Origin: Candidatus Woesearchaeota archaeon
GTDB lineage: Archaea; Nanobdellota; Nanobdellia; Woesearchaeales; UBA10216
DNA: 64,000 nt
Assembly (NCBI GenBank): GCA_016192905.1
Contig: JACPTG010000001.1
Location: 289,005-353,004, forward strand
Direction of reading: 5' to 3'
The translations under genes were made by a program, and so were the position numbers. The notes below the pieces were generated by a model. The model did no database searches. It was not told the DNA's origin and saw only the letters and a program-made list of their open reading frames with translations. This document shows, in pieces, positions 16,971-25,143 of this stretch (positions within the stretch are counted from its first letter, which is position 1; every line of letters starts with the position of its first letter).

Positions 16971-17596
16971 GGAGCCCTCACAATTGGCGGGTTTGAAGTA
17001 TTTGTTCCAAGAGCAAATGCAGTTACAGCTTTAGCCCCGCCCTTAAATAACACTTCTGCACATTCCAATACAGAAATCCCAGATGTTCTGATATCATCAA
17101 CAAGCAAAATAGATTTGCCTTGTGGTATCGTTGGATGGCATATGAATTTTCCATGTAAGGCCTTATACCTTTCTTCTCTTCCCCTATCAGTGCTTATGGG
17201 TCCACGAATTCTCTGAAACAACATCCCTGGTTTAGGCTTGCCAAGCTGGGCTGAAATTATGTTTGCAACGCCGATCATAGTTGGATAATACCAATTATGG
17301 CTGTTGGGAATCGGTGTGATCCAATCAATTTTTGAAAGCATCATTTCCACCTTAAAATTATTGATGCAAGATTCAACATAAGGCTTGAAAAAATCAGACT
17401 CGTCTCTGCTCTTTTCTTTGGCGTAAAGAATCCTCTTTGAATATTCATCCCATTGATGATAATGCTGTTTGAAATAATGCCTGGGAGAAACGCCCTGAAC
17501 TTCCAATCCGGGGTAAAAATCATCCTGGATAATGGAGCGGATACAGCCTCTCTCTGTCCTTTCTTCAGGTCTTTTTGGACTGGATGGAATAATCAT
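16967..17596 (-). CDS. ComF-like phosphoribosyltransferase
   Basis: 209 aa. The PRPP-binding loop ILLVDDIRTSGISVLECAEVL is close to the ComF/amidophosphoribosyltransferase type; the N-terminal part (IDWITPIPNSHNWYYPTMIGVANIIS) matches the ComF core. The long non-ComF N-terminus lacks the usual zinc finger. It is coupled to dprA by a 4-bp overlap and shares its AT-rich composition. The pair recalls DprA-PRTase associations discussed for prokaryotic conflict systems as well as competence; which applies here is open. Confidence 0.8.
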   Translation of the reverse strand: MIIPSSPKRPEERTERGCIRSIIQDDFYPGLEVQGVSPRHYFKQHYHQWDEYSKRILYAKEKSRDESDFFKPYVESCINNFKVEMMLSKIDWITPIPNSHNWYYPTMIGVANIISAQLGKPKPGMLFQRIRGPISTDRGREERYKALHGKFICHPTIPQGKSILLVDDIRTSGISVLECAEVLFKGGAKAVTAFALGTNTSNPPIVRAP

Positions 17597-17626
17597 AGTT
17601 GCCCCCCTTTAATTCAGATATAAGGG

Positions 17627-17644
17627 AACCTAATATATTAGGTT
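17627..17644. promoter_or_regulatory. Perfect 18-bp palindrome upstream of the PRTase-dprA pair
   Basis: AACCTAATATATTAGGTT lies 31 bp before the PRTase start and contains its TATA-like centre, so a bound protein would block transcription. A T-run on the plus side could alternatively make it a hairpin terminator. The ACCTA...TAGGT arms resemble the AbiE operator at 15567. Confidence 0.5.
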
Positions 17645-17716
17645 TTTTACAAGTATATAAAGCTTCCACCCATCTGTCCAGTGTCCAGTGCTCATGGAGT
17701 TGTCCAGTGGAAGACA

Positions 17717-18176
17717 ATGGATATCTTCAAGATAAAGCTATTCCTGAAGAAAGGAGAAAACAGCCTTCTTGTTGCAAAGCATATCAAGGATTTCAAACCT
17801 TCCCATGGAGAGCCTGAGAAGCTATACTGGGACTATTGGACAATAACAATCTCATGCTATTCAATGCTATACTGCGCAAAAGCACTTATCCTGACAAAAG
17901 GCTACGAAACGCATGACCCTGATGCAGCCCAGGTTGCTTTAGGCTACCTTTGCGTTCCCGGCCACATAGAAAAGGAAGACTTGGAAATCCTTAACCAATC
18001 TTGAAGATGAATATGTCAAATATTTTGAGGATGCCAAACGGGAAAGCCATATAGCGAGGTATTCAGCAATCAAGACATACACTGAAAGAAGGCTTAATGA
18101 GATATTTGAGAATGCTAGGAAGTTTGTGGGGAAGGTGGCGGTTATATCAATGGAGAATAAACGAAAAGTAGGATAA
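17717..18176 (+). pseudogene. Frameshifted HEPN-like gene
   Basis: The first frame from the ATG at 17717 (MDIFKIKLFLKKGENSLL) reads through the HEPN-like helix YWTITISCYSMLYCAKALILTKGYETHDPDA and stops at 18002-18004. A second frame continues from about 18002 (LEDEYVKYFEDAKRESHIARYS...) to the TAA at 18176 with a sensible C-terminal helix pair, so a single indel near 18000 splits one gene of about 150 codons. No adjacent MNT partner is visible. Confidence 0.65.
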
Positions 18177-18621
18177 CTTAGAGAAAAATGCCACCACTAC
18201 TAACATAATGTCAATGCTCCTACCGGGATTATGTAACGTGTATGGCTTCGTGCACTGTCTTTGGGATGTTCACTGCCTTGGCAAGCACTTTACAGTCTTA
18301 TGAGTAAAATTTAAAACGCCATGCCAATTCCATACGCTATAAGGAAATCCGGGCAGTGAGAGCGCTTTACTGGGGCGAAAGGGATTACCTATGGGCAGCG
18401 GATTGGCGGCGCCCTCAACACGAAAAGCCATGAAAAAGGAGGACCTTGCGGACTACCTGAAAATGTTGGATTCCGCCACATGCTACGGGTCTGACCTCGC
18501 CAGCAAACCCGCATACAAGGCAGCAGCCTAATAGTTGGTGGTTGGTTACAGGTAGTTTCCCGTGCAGACCCAAAGAAAGCCAGCATAAAATATATAAAGG
18601 CCCCATATCAAAGCCGGACTG
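18177..18621. other. Intergenic stretch with repeat D and a doubtful mini-ORF
   Basis: About 445 bp without a convincing gene. It holds dispersed repeat copy D (18200-18280), a 33-codon plus-strand ORF at 18430-18531 (MKKEDLADYLKMLDS...) that may be a gene remnant, and the AATATATAAAG promoter (about 18588-18598) of the following surface-protein gene. Confidence 0.5.
18200..18280 (-). repeat. Dispersed intergenic repeat, copy D
   Basis: Shares with A and B the plus-strand blocks CTCCTACCGGGATT, AACGTGTA and GGCTTCGTGCACTG. The AGCCACAGCC end is missing, so this copy is partial. Confidence 0.5.
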
Positions 18622-20139
18622 ATGAAAAAGGCGTGCCTGGCTATTCTTCTATCAATGGTTCTCGCTGCGGCAATCGCAAGCGGCGGAATAAGCATAGACA
18701 GCATCAACAAGAAGCAGCTCAACCTCGGAGACAAGCTGGCAGTATCATACAACCTGACTTCCGAAAAGGATGTCGAGGCCCTATTCAAGCTGAGCCTGAA
18801 ATGCACCAGCTTCGACTTAGATTACTACACCATACCGGTAATGGTAAAGGCAGGCTCAAACAAGAGCGTGGTAGCTGCGCCGCTCACCATCAACTCGCAA
18901 ATGATGGGCCAGTGCAGCGTCAATGCAGTGCTCCAGGCCACTGACAAGACAAGCATTGAAGAGCTTGAATCAGACAAATTTGATGTCACCAACAACATAA
19001 TCGTAAAGCTTGCAGTGCCCAGCGGGAAAGCCTACTATCCAGGGGAAAGGGTAACCATCGCCGGGGAAGTGACTGAAAGCTTCAGCCCTGCAAGAATGGT
19101 GACAATAGTCCTTGAACGCCAGACCGTAACAATGGCGATAAACTCAGAATACTTCAACCAGACAATGGAGCTTCCAAAGACAATCAAGTCAGGCCTGCAC
19201 AAAATACAGGCTGAGGTAAACGACACCCACGGCAACCGCGGCTTCGCAGAGGAAGCAATTGAAATAGCCCAGGTTCCGACAAGCATACTGATAGACATCA
19301 GCAAGGACAGGGCAAGCCCTGGCGATGAAGTGAAGATTTACACGATAATCCTCGACCAGGCGAACGACAGCATGGCAGGGACTGTATCTGTCAAGCTCAC
19401 AAGCCAGGACAAGAAAGAACTCCTCAGCATGGAAGTGGACAGCCACGAGCTGTTCAAATACAAATTTGACGAGTACGCTGCTCCAGGGGTGTACACCCTC
19501 AGGGCTGCCAGCCAGGGCCTCAAGAACGAGAAGAAGATAATAATAACCACCGTGGAAGAGGCCACAGCCAGCTTTGACGGCCAAAGGATAATAACGGTTA
19601 AGAACACAGGAAACGTGCCCTACGAAAGGCAATTTGAAACAAGGCTTACATCAGAAGCAGGCGAAATTCCAATAGGCAAAAACCTCAATCTCCAGCCAGG
19701 CCAGGAAACAAAAGTGGACCTCTTCCAGGAAGCGCCAGCCGGAACCTACAAGGTAAGCTTCACATCAGCCGGGCAGAGAATGGAATACCCGGGCATAACA
19801 ACAAGGGACGAGCGAAACCTCGGCAAGAAAACCATGGACGGGCTGGGAGGAATAACAGGAGCTGTATTCGGAACAGGCTCAACCAAAGGAATAATCTTCA
19901 GGAAGCCAATACTGGCCTTATTCACAGTGCTCGCAATAGTGGTCCTGGTGGTGATAGTCTTCCAAAGCGAGCAGAACAGGAGAAAAGAGCTGCTGAAGAA
20001 AAAGCAGGAAGAGGCAGCAATGCAGAACAAGCTGCAGGAAGAGATACAAACTGTGGCAAAGGAAGACAGCCTCAGCCTTGACAGGGAAAAACACCAGAAA
20101 TTCGTCCAGAACATGCTAAAGGAGAAGGAGTTCAAGTAA
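18622..20139 (+). CDS. Membrane-anchored secreted beta-sandwich protein
   Basis: 505 aa. A signal peptide (MKKACLAILLSMVLAAAIASG) is followed by about 400 residues of extracytoplasmic Ig-like/CARDB-type beta domains (LGDKLAVSYNLTSEKDVEAL, YYPGERVTIAGEVTESF, ASPGDEVKIYTIILDQ), one transmembrane helix (ILALFTVLAIVVLVVIVF, about 434-452) and a charged cytoplasmic coiled coil (QNRRKELLKKKQEEAA). The layout is a type I surface protein seen in many archaeal envelopes. The function is unknown. A TATA box lies about 25-30 bp upstream. Confidence 0.8.
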   Translation: MKKACLAILLSMVLAAAIASGGISIDSINKKQLNLGDKLAVSYNLTSEKDVEALFKLSLKCTSFDLDYYTIPVMVKAGSNKSVVAAPLTINSQMMGQCSVNAVLQATDKTSIEELESDKFDVTNNIIVKLAVPSGKAYYPGERVTIAGEVTESFSPARMVTIVLERQTVTMAINSEYFNQTMELPKTIKSGLHKIQAEVNDTHGNRGFAEEAIEIAQVPTSILIDISKDRASPGDEVKIYTIILDQANDSMAGTVSVKLTSQDKKELLSMEVDSHELFKYKFDEYAAPGVYTLRAASQGLKNEKKIIITTVEEATASFDGQRIITVKNTGNVPYERQFETRLTSEAGEIPIGKNLNLQPGQETKVDLFQEAPAGTYKVSFTSAGQRMEYPGITTRDERNLGKKTMDGLGGITGAVFGTGSTKGIIFRKPILALFTVLAIVVLVVIVFQSEQNRRKELLKKKQEEAAMQNKLQEEIQTVAKEDSLSLDREKHQKFVQNMLKEKEFK

Positions 20140-20182
20140 GAATCCTACAATTTAATAAACCCCCTGCAAATCCCCCCATTCC

Positions 20183-22771
20183 ATGATTAGCGTCAAGGAA
20201 AAGCCTGACACAGCGGAAGCAATAGACAGGATACTGACAGAGACTGTCAAAAAATGGTTCTACTCAAGGTTCCCAAGCTACAGCCTGCCGCAACTATACG
20301 GGGTGCTGGAGATACACAGCAGGAACAACATACTGATATCAGCGCCAACAGGGGCAACAAAGACGCTTACAGGATTCCTGTCCATACTGAACGAGCTGGT
20401 GGACTCAGCTGAGAAGGGCATACTAAAGGACAAGACATACGCAATCTACGTATCGCCGCTAAAAGCCCTTAACATGGACATTGAAGTAAACCTGAAAGAG
20501 CCGCTGGAGCAGATGGAGAAAATAGCTGGCCGAAGCCTCGGAATAAGGGTCGCCGTAAGGACAGGAGACACAACTGCCTCTGAAAAGTCAAAAATGCTCA
20601 AAAAGCCGCCGCACATACTGATAACCACGCCTGAAAGCCTGGCCATAGTCCTCAGCTCATACAAATTCATAGAACACCTGCGCGAAGTGGAATGGGTGAT
20701 AATAGACGAGGTGCACGCCCTGGCGGAGAACAAAAGGGGAACCCACCTTGCGCTGAGCCTTGAAAGGCTGCAGGCCATCAGCCCGGCAATGTGCAGAATC
20801 GGCTTAAGCGCCACCATAGCCCCAATAGAAGAGGTTGCGCAATTCCTTGCCGGGCTTGAAGGCGGAAAGCCAAGAGGCTGCATGATTGTTGAAGCAGAGT
20901 TCCTTAAGAAAATGGACCTCAAGGTGCTGAGCCCTGTGCCTGACCTGATAGACACAGAACACCAAAAGATGCACGGGGCCATGTACGAGCTGATAGACAG
21001 CCTCATACAATCGCACAGAAGCACGCTGATATTCACAAACACAAGGTCAGCAACAGAAAGGGTGATACACCACCTCAAGGAAAAATACCCGAAAAACTAC
21101 CTGACAGAGGAGCAGACAATAGGCGCGCACCACGGCTCGCTATCCAAGGAGCACAGGCATAAGCTGGAAGAAAGCCTCAGGCAGGGAAAACTGAAAGCAG
21201 CGGTCAGCAGCACCTCGCTGGAACTCGGCATAGACATAGGCTACATAGACCTCGTAATACTCCTCGGAAGCCCCAAATCAGTGGCAAGGGCCATCCAGAG
21301 GATAGGCAGAAGCGGGCACAAGATGCACGAAACGGCAAAAGGCAGGATAATAGTCCTTGACAGGGACGACCTGGTTGAATGCTCTGTGCTGCTCAAGTCC
21401 GCAACAGAGAAGAAAATAGACAGGATACACATCCCGGCAAACTGCCTTGACGTGCTGGCACAGCAGATATACGGCATAGCGATAAGCGGCAAAACAGGGG
21501 ATAAAGAGCTTTACGAACTGCTGAAAAAGGCATACCCATACAGGAACCTGCAATACAAGGACTACAAAGACGTCCTTGACTACCTAAGCGGAAAATACAT
21601 CTCGCTTGAAGACAGGAGCATATACGCAAAAATATGGCACGACGAGCAGACAGGAATGATAGGAAGAAAGGGAAGGATGAGCAGGGTAATATACATGACA
21701 AACATAGGGACAATACCAGACGAAAGCTATGTCACTGTCAAGATTGGAGAACAGCCTATCGGAAAAATCGACGAAGGGTTCCTTGAGAAGCTAAAGAGGG
21801 GAGACGTGTTTGTGCTGGGCGGGGAAAAATATGAATTCCTTTTCAGCAGGGGAATGGTTGCAAACGTCAAAAGCGCAGTATCCAAAGCACCCACAATCCC
21901 AAGCTGGTTCTCAGAAATGCTGCCACTCAGCTACGACCTGGCACTGGAAATTGGAAGGTTCAGAAGGCTCATGGAGGAAAAATTCCTGCACAACAGAAGC
22001 AAGGAAGAGATAATGGAATTCGTGCACGAAAGCCTCTACGTTGACGAAAACGCGGCAAACTCAATTTATGAGTATTTCAGAGAGCAATTCCTATACGCGG
22101 CCATACCCCACGACAGGAAGATAGTGATAGAGACATATGCTGACAGGCACGGAAGCCACGCAGTATTCCACACGCTATTTGGAAGGAGAGTCAACGACTG
22201 CCTAAGCCGCGCAGTGGCCTTCGCCATAGGAAGGACCCAGCACAAGGACGTTGAAATAGCCATAAACGACAACGGATTCTGCCTGACCTACGGAAAAGGC
22301 GTAAACGTCCTGGGAGCATTCAGCCTGCTCAGGCCGGACAAGCTGGACATGGTCATGAATACAGCGCTTGACAAGACAGAAGTCCTCAGAAGAAGGTTCA
22401 GGCACTGCGCAGGCAGGGCGCTTATGATACTCAGGGAATACATGGGAAGGCGAAAAATGGTTGGAAGGCAGCAGACCAGCTCAATGATACTAATGAGCGC
22501 GGTAAAAAGGATATCAAACGACTTCCCAATCCTAAAGGAGGCAAGGAGGGAAGTGCTAGAGGACCTCATGGACATAGAAAACACCAGGCAGGTACTCCAG
22601 ATGATACAGGAAGGCAGAATAAAGATAAAGCACATAAACACAGCCATGCCAAGCCCCTTCGCATTCTCCATAGCACTCCAGGGCTACACAGACATCATGA
22701 AGATAGAAGACAGGGCAGAGTTCCTCAAAAGAATGCACCAGGCCGTACTGGCCAGGATTGCCAAAAGCTAA
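20183..22771 (+). CDS. lhr: Lhr-type superfamily 2 DNA helicase
   Basis: 862 aa. Motif I SAPTGATKT (53-61), DEVH (175-178), SAT (209-211), the IVa-V region SSTSLELGID and motif VI QRIGRSGH (372-379) define a DEAD/H helicase; the sequence after 380 matches the winged-helix and Lhr-core domains. Lhr proteins translocate 3'-5' on DNA and act in repair and recombination. A COG1407 phosphoesterase, often a neighbour of Lhr in archaea, lies 2.4 kb downstream. Motif I has Ala-Thr where GSGKT is usual, a known variation in this family. Confidence 0.93.
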   Translation: MISVKEKPDTAEAIDRILTETVKKWFYSRFPSYSLPQLYGVLEIHSRNNILISAPTGATKTLTGFLSILNELVDSAEKGILKDKTYAIYVSPLKALNMDIEVNLKEPLEQMEKIAGRSLGIRVAVRTGDTTASEKSKMLKKPPHILITTPESLAIVLSSYKFIEHLREVEWVIIDEVHALAENKRGTHLALSLERLQAISPAMCRIGLSATIAPIEEVAQFLAGLEGGKPRGCMIVEAEFLKKMDLKVLSPVPDLIDTEHQKMHGAMYELIDSLIQSHRSTLIFTNTRSATERVIHHLKEKYPKNYLTEEQTIGAHHGSLSKEHRHKLEESLRQGKLKAAVSSTSLELGIDIGYIDLVILLGSPKSVARAIQRIGRSGHKMHETAKGRIIVLDRDDLVECSVLLKSATEKKIDRIHIPANCLDVLAQQIYGIAISGKTGDKELYELLKKAYPYRNLQYKDYKDVLDYLSGKYISLEDRSIYAKIWHDEQTGMIGRKGRMSRVIYMTNIGTIPDESYVTVKIGEQPIGKIDEGFLEKLKRGDVFVLGGEKYEFLFSRGMVANVKSAVSKAPTIPSWFSEMLPLSYDLALEIGRFRRLMEEKFLHNRSKEEIMEFVHESLYVDENAANSIYEYFREQFLYAAIPHDRKIVIETYADRHGSHAVFHTLFGRRVNDCLSRAVAFAIGRTQHKDVEIAINDNGFCLTYGKGVNVLGAFSLLRPDKLDMVMNTALDKTEVLRRRFRHCAGRALMILREYMGRRKMVGRQQTSSMILMSAVKRISNDFPILKEARREVLEDLMDIENTRQVLQMIQEGRIKIKHINTAMPSPFAFSIALQGYTDIMKIEDRAEFLKRMHQAVLARIAKS

Positions 22772-22810
22772 AACTTTAAAAAGCAGACTCACCCAATAAA
22801 CTTGACAGCG

Positions 22811-23095
22811 ATGGCAGGCAAAGCCAGAAAAGCCAGGAAGTCTGCAAAAAGGGTGTCCAAACCTAAGAAAAGTATTCACAAGAGGCCAAATAAGGCGACA
22901 AGAGTGGCAAAGGCAAAAAGGACACCGCGGCAGGGCGGATATGAAACAGCAGGAATATATGAAGAGACAACCATAACATGCCCTGGCTGCGGCCGGGCAA
23001 ACAAGGTAATCAAGCTGGCCGGGCTAAACACAGAAGGCATGATATGCCAGCGCTGCGCAAAAGGGGAAATTGAAATAGAAGAGATGGAGTTCTAG
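22811..23095 (+). CDS. Basic-tailed zinc-ribbon protein
   Basis: 94 aa from the ATG at 22811 (MAGKARKARKSAKRVSK). The N-terminal 45 residues are almost all Lys/Arg/Ala/Thr/Pro and disordered, like a histone tail; the C-terminus has a CPGCG...CQRC zinc ribbon. This suggests nucleic-acid binding. It follows lhr closely and its stop codon abuts the stop of the convergent VapC gene. An in-frame TTG at 22802 is less likely. Confidence 0.7.
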   Translation: MAGKARKARKSAKRVSKPKKSIHKRPNKATRVAKAKRTPRQGGYETAGIYEETTITCPGCGRANKVIKLAGLNTEGMICQRCAKGEIEIEEMEF

Positions 23096-23449
23096 CTACT
23101 TAACAAATTCAACATGTGGAATATCCTTAAACGCAGAGTCCCCAGTAAGGAATATGCTACCTGTCTTCAGCGCAGCCATGTATCCAATTGCATCTGCGTA
23201 TGATATATCCCTTTTCCTGTTTCTGTGCCTGAATTCAGCTGCCTCAACCAGCCATCCATCATCAACCTCCACCCTGTATTTAAAGAAAAATCCGAGCTTT
23301 TCCCTGTCAACACCCGCCTTAACCAAGTAGTAAGCGAACTCAAGCAGATTGAAGACAGAAGTACAGCATTCCCCATCAAGATATTTCGCATAGGCAGAAT
23401 TGCCGTTAGCGATTTCCACCAGTGCGTATGAGTCTAGAAAGCTTTTCAT
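23096..23449 (-). CDS. vapC: PIN-domain toxin, VapC type
   Basis: 117 aa. PIN RNase fold with acidic residues D6, E37, D86 and D104 in the expected places (FLDSYALVEI, NLLEFAYYL, ISYADAIGY, FLTGDSAF). VapC toxins cut tRNA or rRNA. It overlaps the upstream AbrB-type antitoxin gene by 44 bp. Confidence 0.88.
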   Translation of the reverse strand: MKSFLDSYALVEIANGNSAYAKYLDGECCTSVFNLLEFAYYLVKAGVDREKLGFFFKYRVEVDDGWLVEAAEFRHRNRKRDISYADAIGYMAALKTGSIFLTGDSAFKDIPHVEFVK

Positions 23450-23666
23450 CCCGACGCTTATCCTCTTCCCTTATCTCATCCTTCATTTTCTGCGCATCGA
23501 TTTCACGCCCCTTCAAGATGCCAAAAAGGGCCTTCAGCGTCATGGCTGGCCTGATGTCAACAGAAACCTCATCCCCTTCCCTCAGGTTCTGGCTCCTGAT
23601 TAACTTACTAGGTATAACTATCCCCAGCGAGCTGCCCCAGTTCCTGAGCTTTGCCCTTGCAATCAT
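23406..23666 (-). CDS. vapB: AbrB-family antitoxin, VapB type
   Basis: 86 aa from the ATG at 23666 (MIARAKLRNWGSSLGIVIPS). The N-terminal SpoVT/AbrB swapped-hairpin fold (WGSSLGIVIPSKLIRSQNLREGDEV) binds DNA, and the charged helical tail should wrap VapC. An upstream in-frame ATG at 23684 lies inside the operator, so 23666, about 25 bp from a TATA-like TAAATATTA, is the better, leaderless start. Confidence 0.87.
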   Translation of the reverse strand: MIARAKLRNWGSSLGIVIPSKLIRSQNLREGDEVSVDIRPAMTLKALFGILKGREIDAQKMKDEIREEDKRRDEKLSRLIRTGGNR

Positions 23667-23672
23667 AGTTAG

Positions 23673-23691
23673 ATTAGATGTCATATCTAAT
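23673..23691. promoter_or_regulatory. Inverted-repeat operator of vapBC
   Basis: ATTAGAT-GTCAT-ATCTAAT: perfect 7-bp arms, 5-bp spacer, between TATA box and vapB start. The position fits autorepression by the VapBC complex. Confidence 0.6.
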
Positions 23692-23720
23692 ATTTAATGG
23701 TTTTGGAACTCAAAATTAAC

Positions 23721-24608
23721 CTAAGGCCTGGCCTGGGCTACCATGCGCTCAATCATTGGAGGCGTCACCAGCTTAACCGCCAAGCTTGCCTGGTACAAAA
23801 CGCGGCCTTGCTGCGCCATGACCAAAGAAAAATCAGCATTCCAGCCCCTCAGGCTGGGCACTACAGAATAATCAAACTTCCCAGGAACCGGATTCCAGAT
23901 TCCACCAGGCATGGCAAAATCCAGGCCCAGATAAACAGGACTCCGACCTGCTGTGGAAATCCTGCATGCCACCTCCTCCTGCTCCGGAGTTTCAGGATTG
24001 TCAATGGCCCTGTAAAGGGCGCTGGAGGCCATGGCGACTGAAAAAAGAAAGCCTCTGATACCCTCCCTGCCTTTTTCAGCCATTGGAGAAATCAGGTCAG
24101 CAAACCTTTCAAACCTATCACCGTCAAACACAATATGCTGCGCCAGTGAAAGGCCGCCTGGAACTTGGGCATCCTTAAAATAAAAACCTGACTGTACGGT
24201 CTTTCCCAAGGCGTCCAACAGCTTCCCATCCCTGAGGAAGCAGGCAAGCAGCTCCAGGGATTGCGCATCCGGAGCCAGCCTGTGAGCAGCAACAATCCTG
24301 TCGCAGGGGGATGTAACTTCAGTGAAATAAGCTGCCAGGGCATTATATCCCCCTTCAAGCACCCAGCCTCCTGCCGGATAAGCCGCATAACAAAGGTTAA
24401 GCATCCCCGGAATAATCGGATTGCTGCCCCTGTGAATCTGGTTGGGGTCGCCTGTCACATCACAAAACTCTGCAATTTCAGCAGGCGAAAACTGATGGCC
24501 TATATGCCCAGCCGCAAGCAAATCAGCCAAATTATCCCCAGGCACCAGAATGCCATCCGAATCCCCAACCGCCGGAATGCCAGCCAAACTGCCCAGACCC
24601 TCAGCCAT
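23721..24608 (-). CDS. MaoC-like hotdog-domain protein
   Basis: 295 aa from the ATG at 24608 (MAEGLGSLAG). The segment FSPAEIAEFCDVTGDPNQIHRG followed by IIPGMLN is the hydratase/MaoC signature with catalytic Asp/His, as in (R)-enoyl-CoA hydratases. The rest probably forms a second hotdog-like half without the motif. The substrate is unknown; no other fatty-acid genes are nearby. A TATA-like TTTATATTT about 25-30 bp upstream supports the start. Confidence 0.7.
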   Translation of the reverse strand: MAEGLGSLAGIPAVGDSDGILVPGDNLADLLAAGHIGHQFSPAEIAEFCDVTGDPNQIHRGSNPIIPGMLNLCYAAYPAGGWVLEGGYNALAAYFTEVTSPCDRIVAAHRLAPDAQSLELLACFLRDGKLLDALGKTVQSGFYFKDAQVPGGLSLAQHIVFDGDRFERFADLISPMAEKGREGIRGFLFSVAMASSALYRAIDNPETPEQEEVACRISTAGRSPVYLGLDFAMPGGIWNPVPGKFDYSVVPSLRGWNADFSLVMAQQGRVLYQASLAVKLVTPPMIERMVAQARP

Positions 24609-24683
24609 GGCAAGCCGGGCAAGAAGGGCAAAATATAAAGTTTTGCCATTAAATATAAATACAAGAACCACTTTCAAATAGTA

Positions 24684-25079
24684 ATGGTACAAATACCGAC
24701 AGCAGCGAAGCTAATCGGATTGGCGGCAATTGCAGCAACGGCAGTCGCCTGCGAGTGACCAGCAAGCAGCGCATATGAGCCAATGCAGTTATCACAAGTT
24801 GAAAACTGCAGGGGACGCGTAGTTACGCAGGGAAACCCAACACGTGTAAGGGACAAAACCTTTGTCTTAACTGAGGGGAATACCTCAGTATATGTAACTT
24901 GGGATGTAGGGTTCAGATGGGGACCGCCGAACTATCAGGAACATCCTGCCAGAGCCGCCCTGGAAGAAAGCAGAGTGAAGGGAGAACAAGTCAATGTCTT
25001 TGGAGTATGCAGAAAAGACAATGGAATTGATGCGGAGCTGCTGGAACACAACGGCGTTCTTTACACACCAAAGCTGTAA
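24684..25079 (+). pseudogene. Lipoprotein gene with an in-frame TGA just after the lipobox
   Basis: From the ATG at 24684 the frame reads a signal peptide, MVQIPTAAKLIGLAAIA then ATAVACE, and a TGA at 24756-24758. The same frame continues without a gap (PASSAYEPMQLSQVENCRG...) to 25079, giving an OB-fold-like beta domain with two Cys. The mature lipoprotein Cys would be four codons before the end of the first part. Either the gene is nonsense-mutated, the base is an assembly error, UGA is read through, or the downstream ATG at 24783 makes a cytoplasmic 98-residue form. Confidence 0.65.
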
Positions 25080-25143
25080 TTGCGGCAACACCATAGGCCA
25101 GGCAAGGAAACAATAAAAACACAAGCTAATTCTGACTTCCCTA

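Noticed and set aside
16035-17596. DprA and ComF as proof of natural competence
   Set aside because: No ComEC, pilus or RecA-loading partners in the window, and the pair looks recently acquired, so only the families are claimed.
24756-24758. UGA as selenocysteine codon in the lipoprotein
   Set aside because: No SECIS-like hairpin evident nearby, no redox motif around the position, and no selenocysteine genes in the window.
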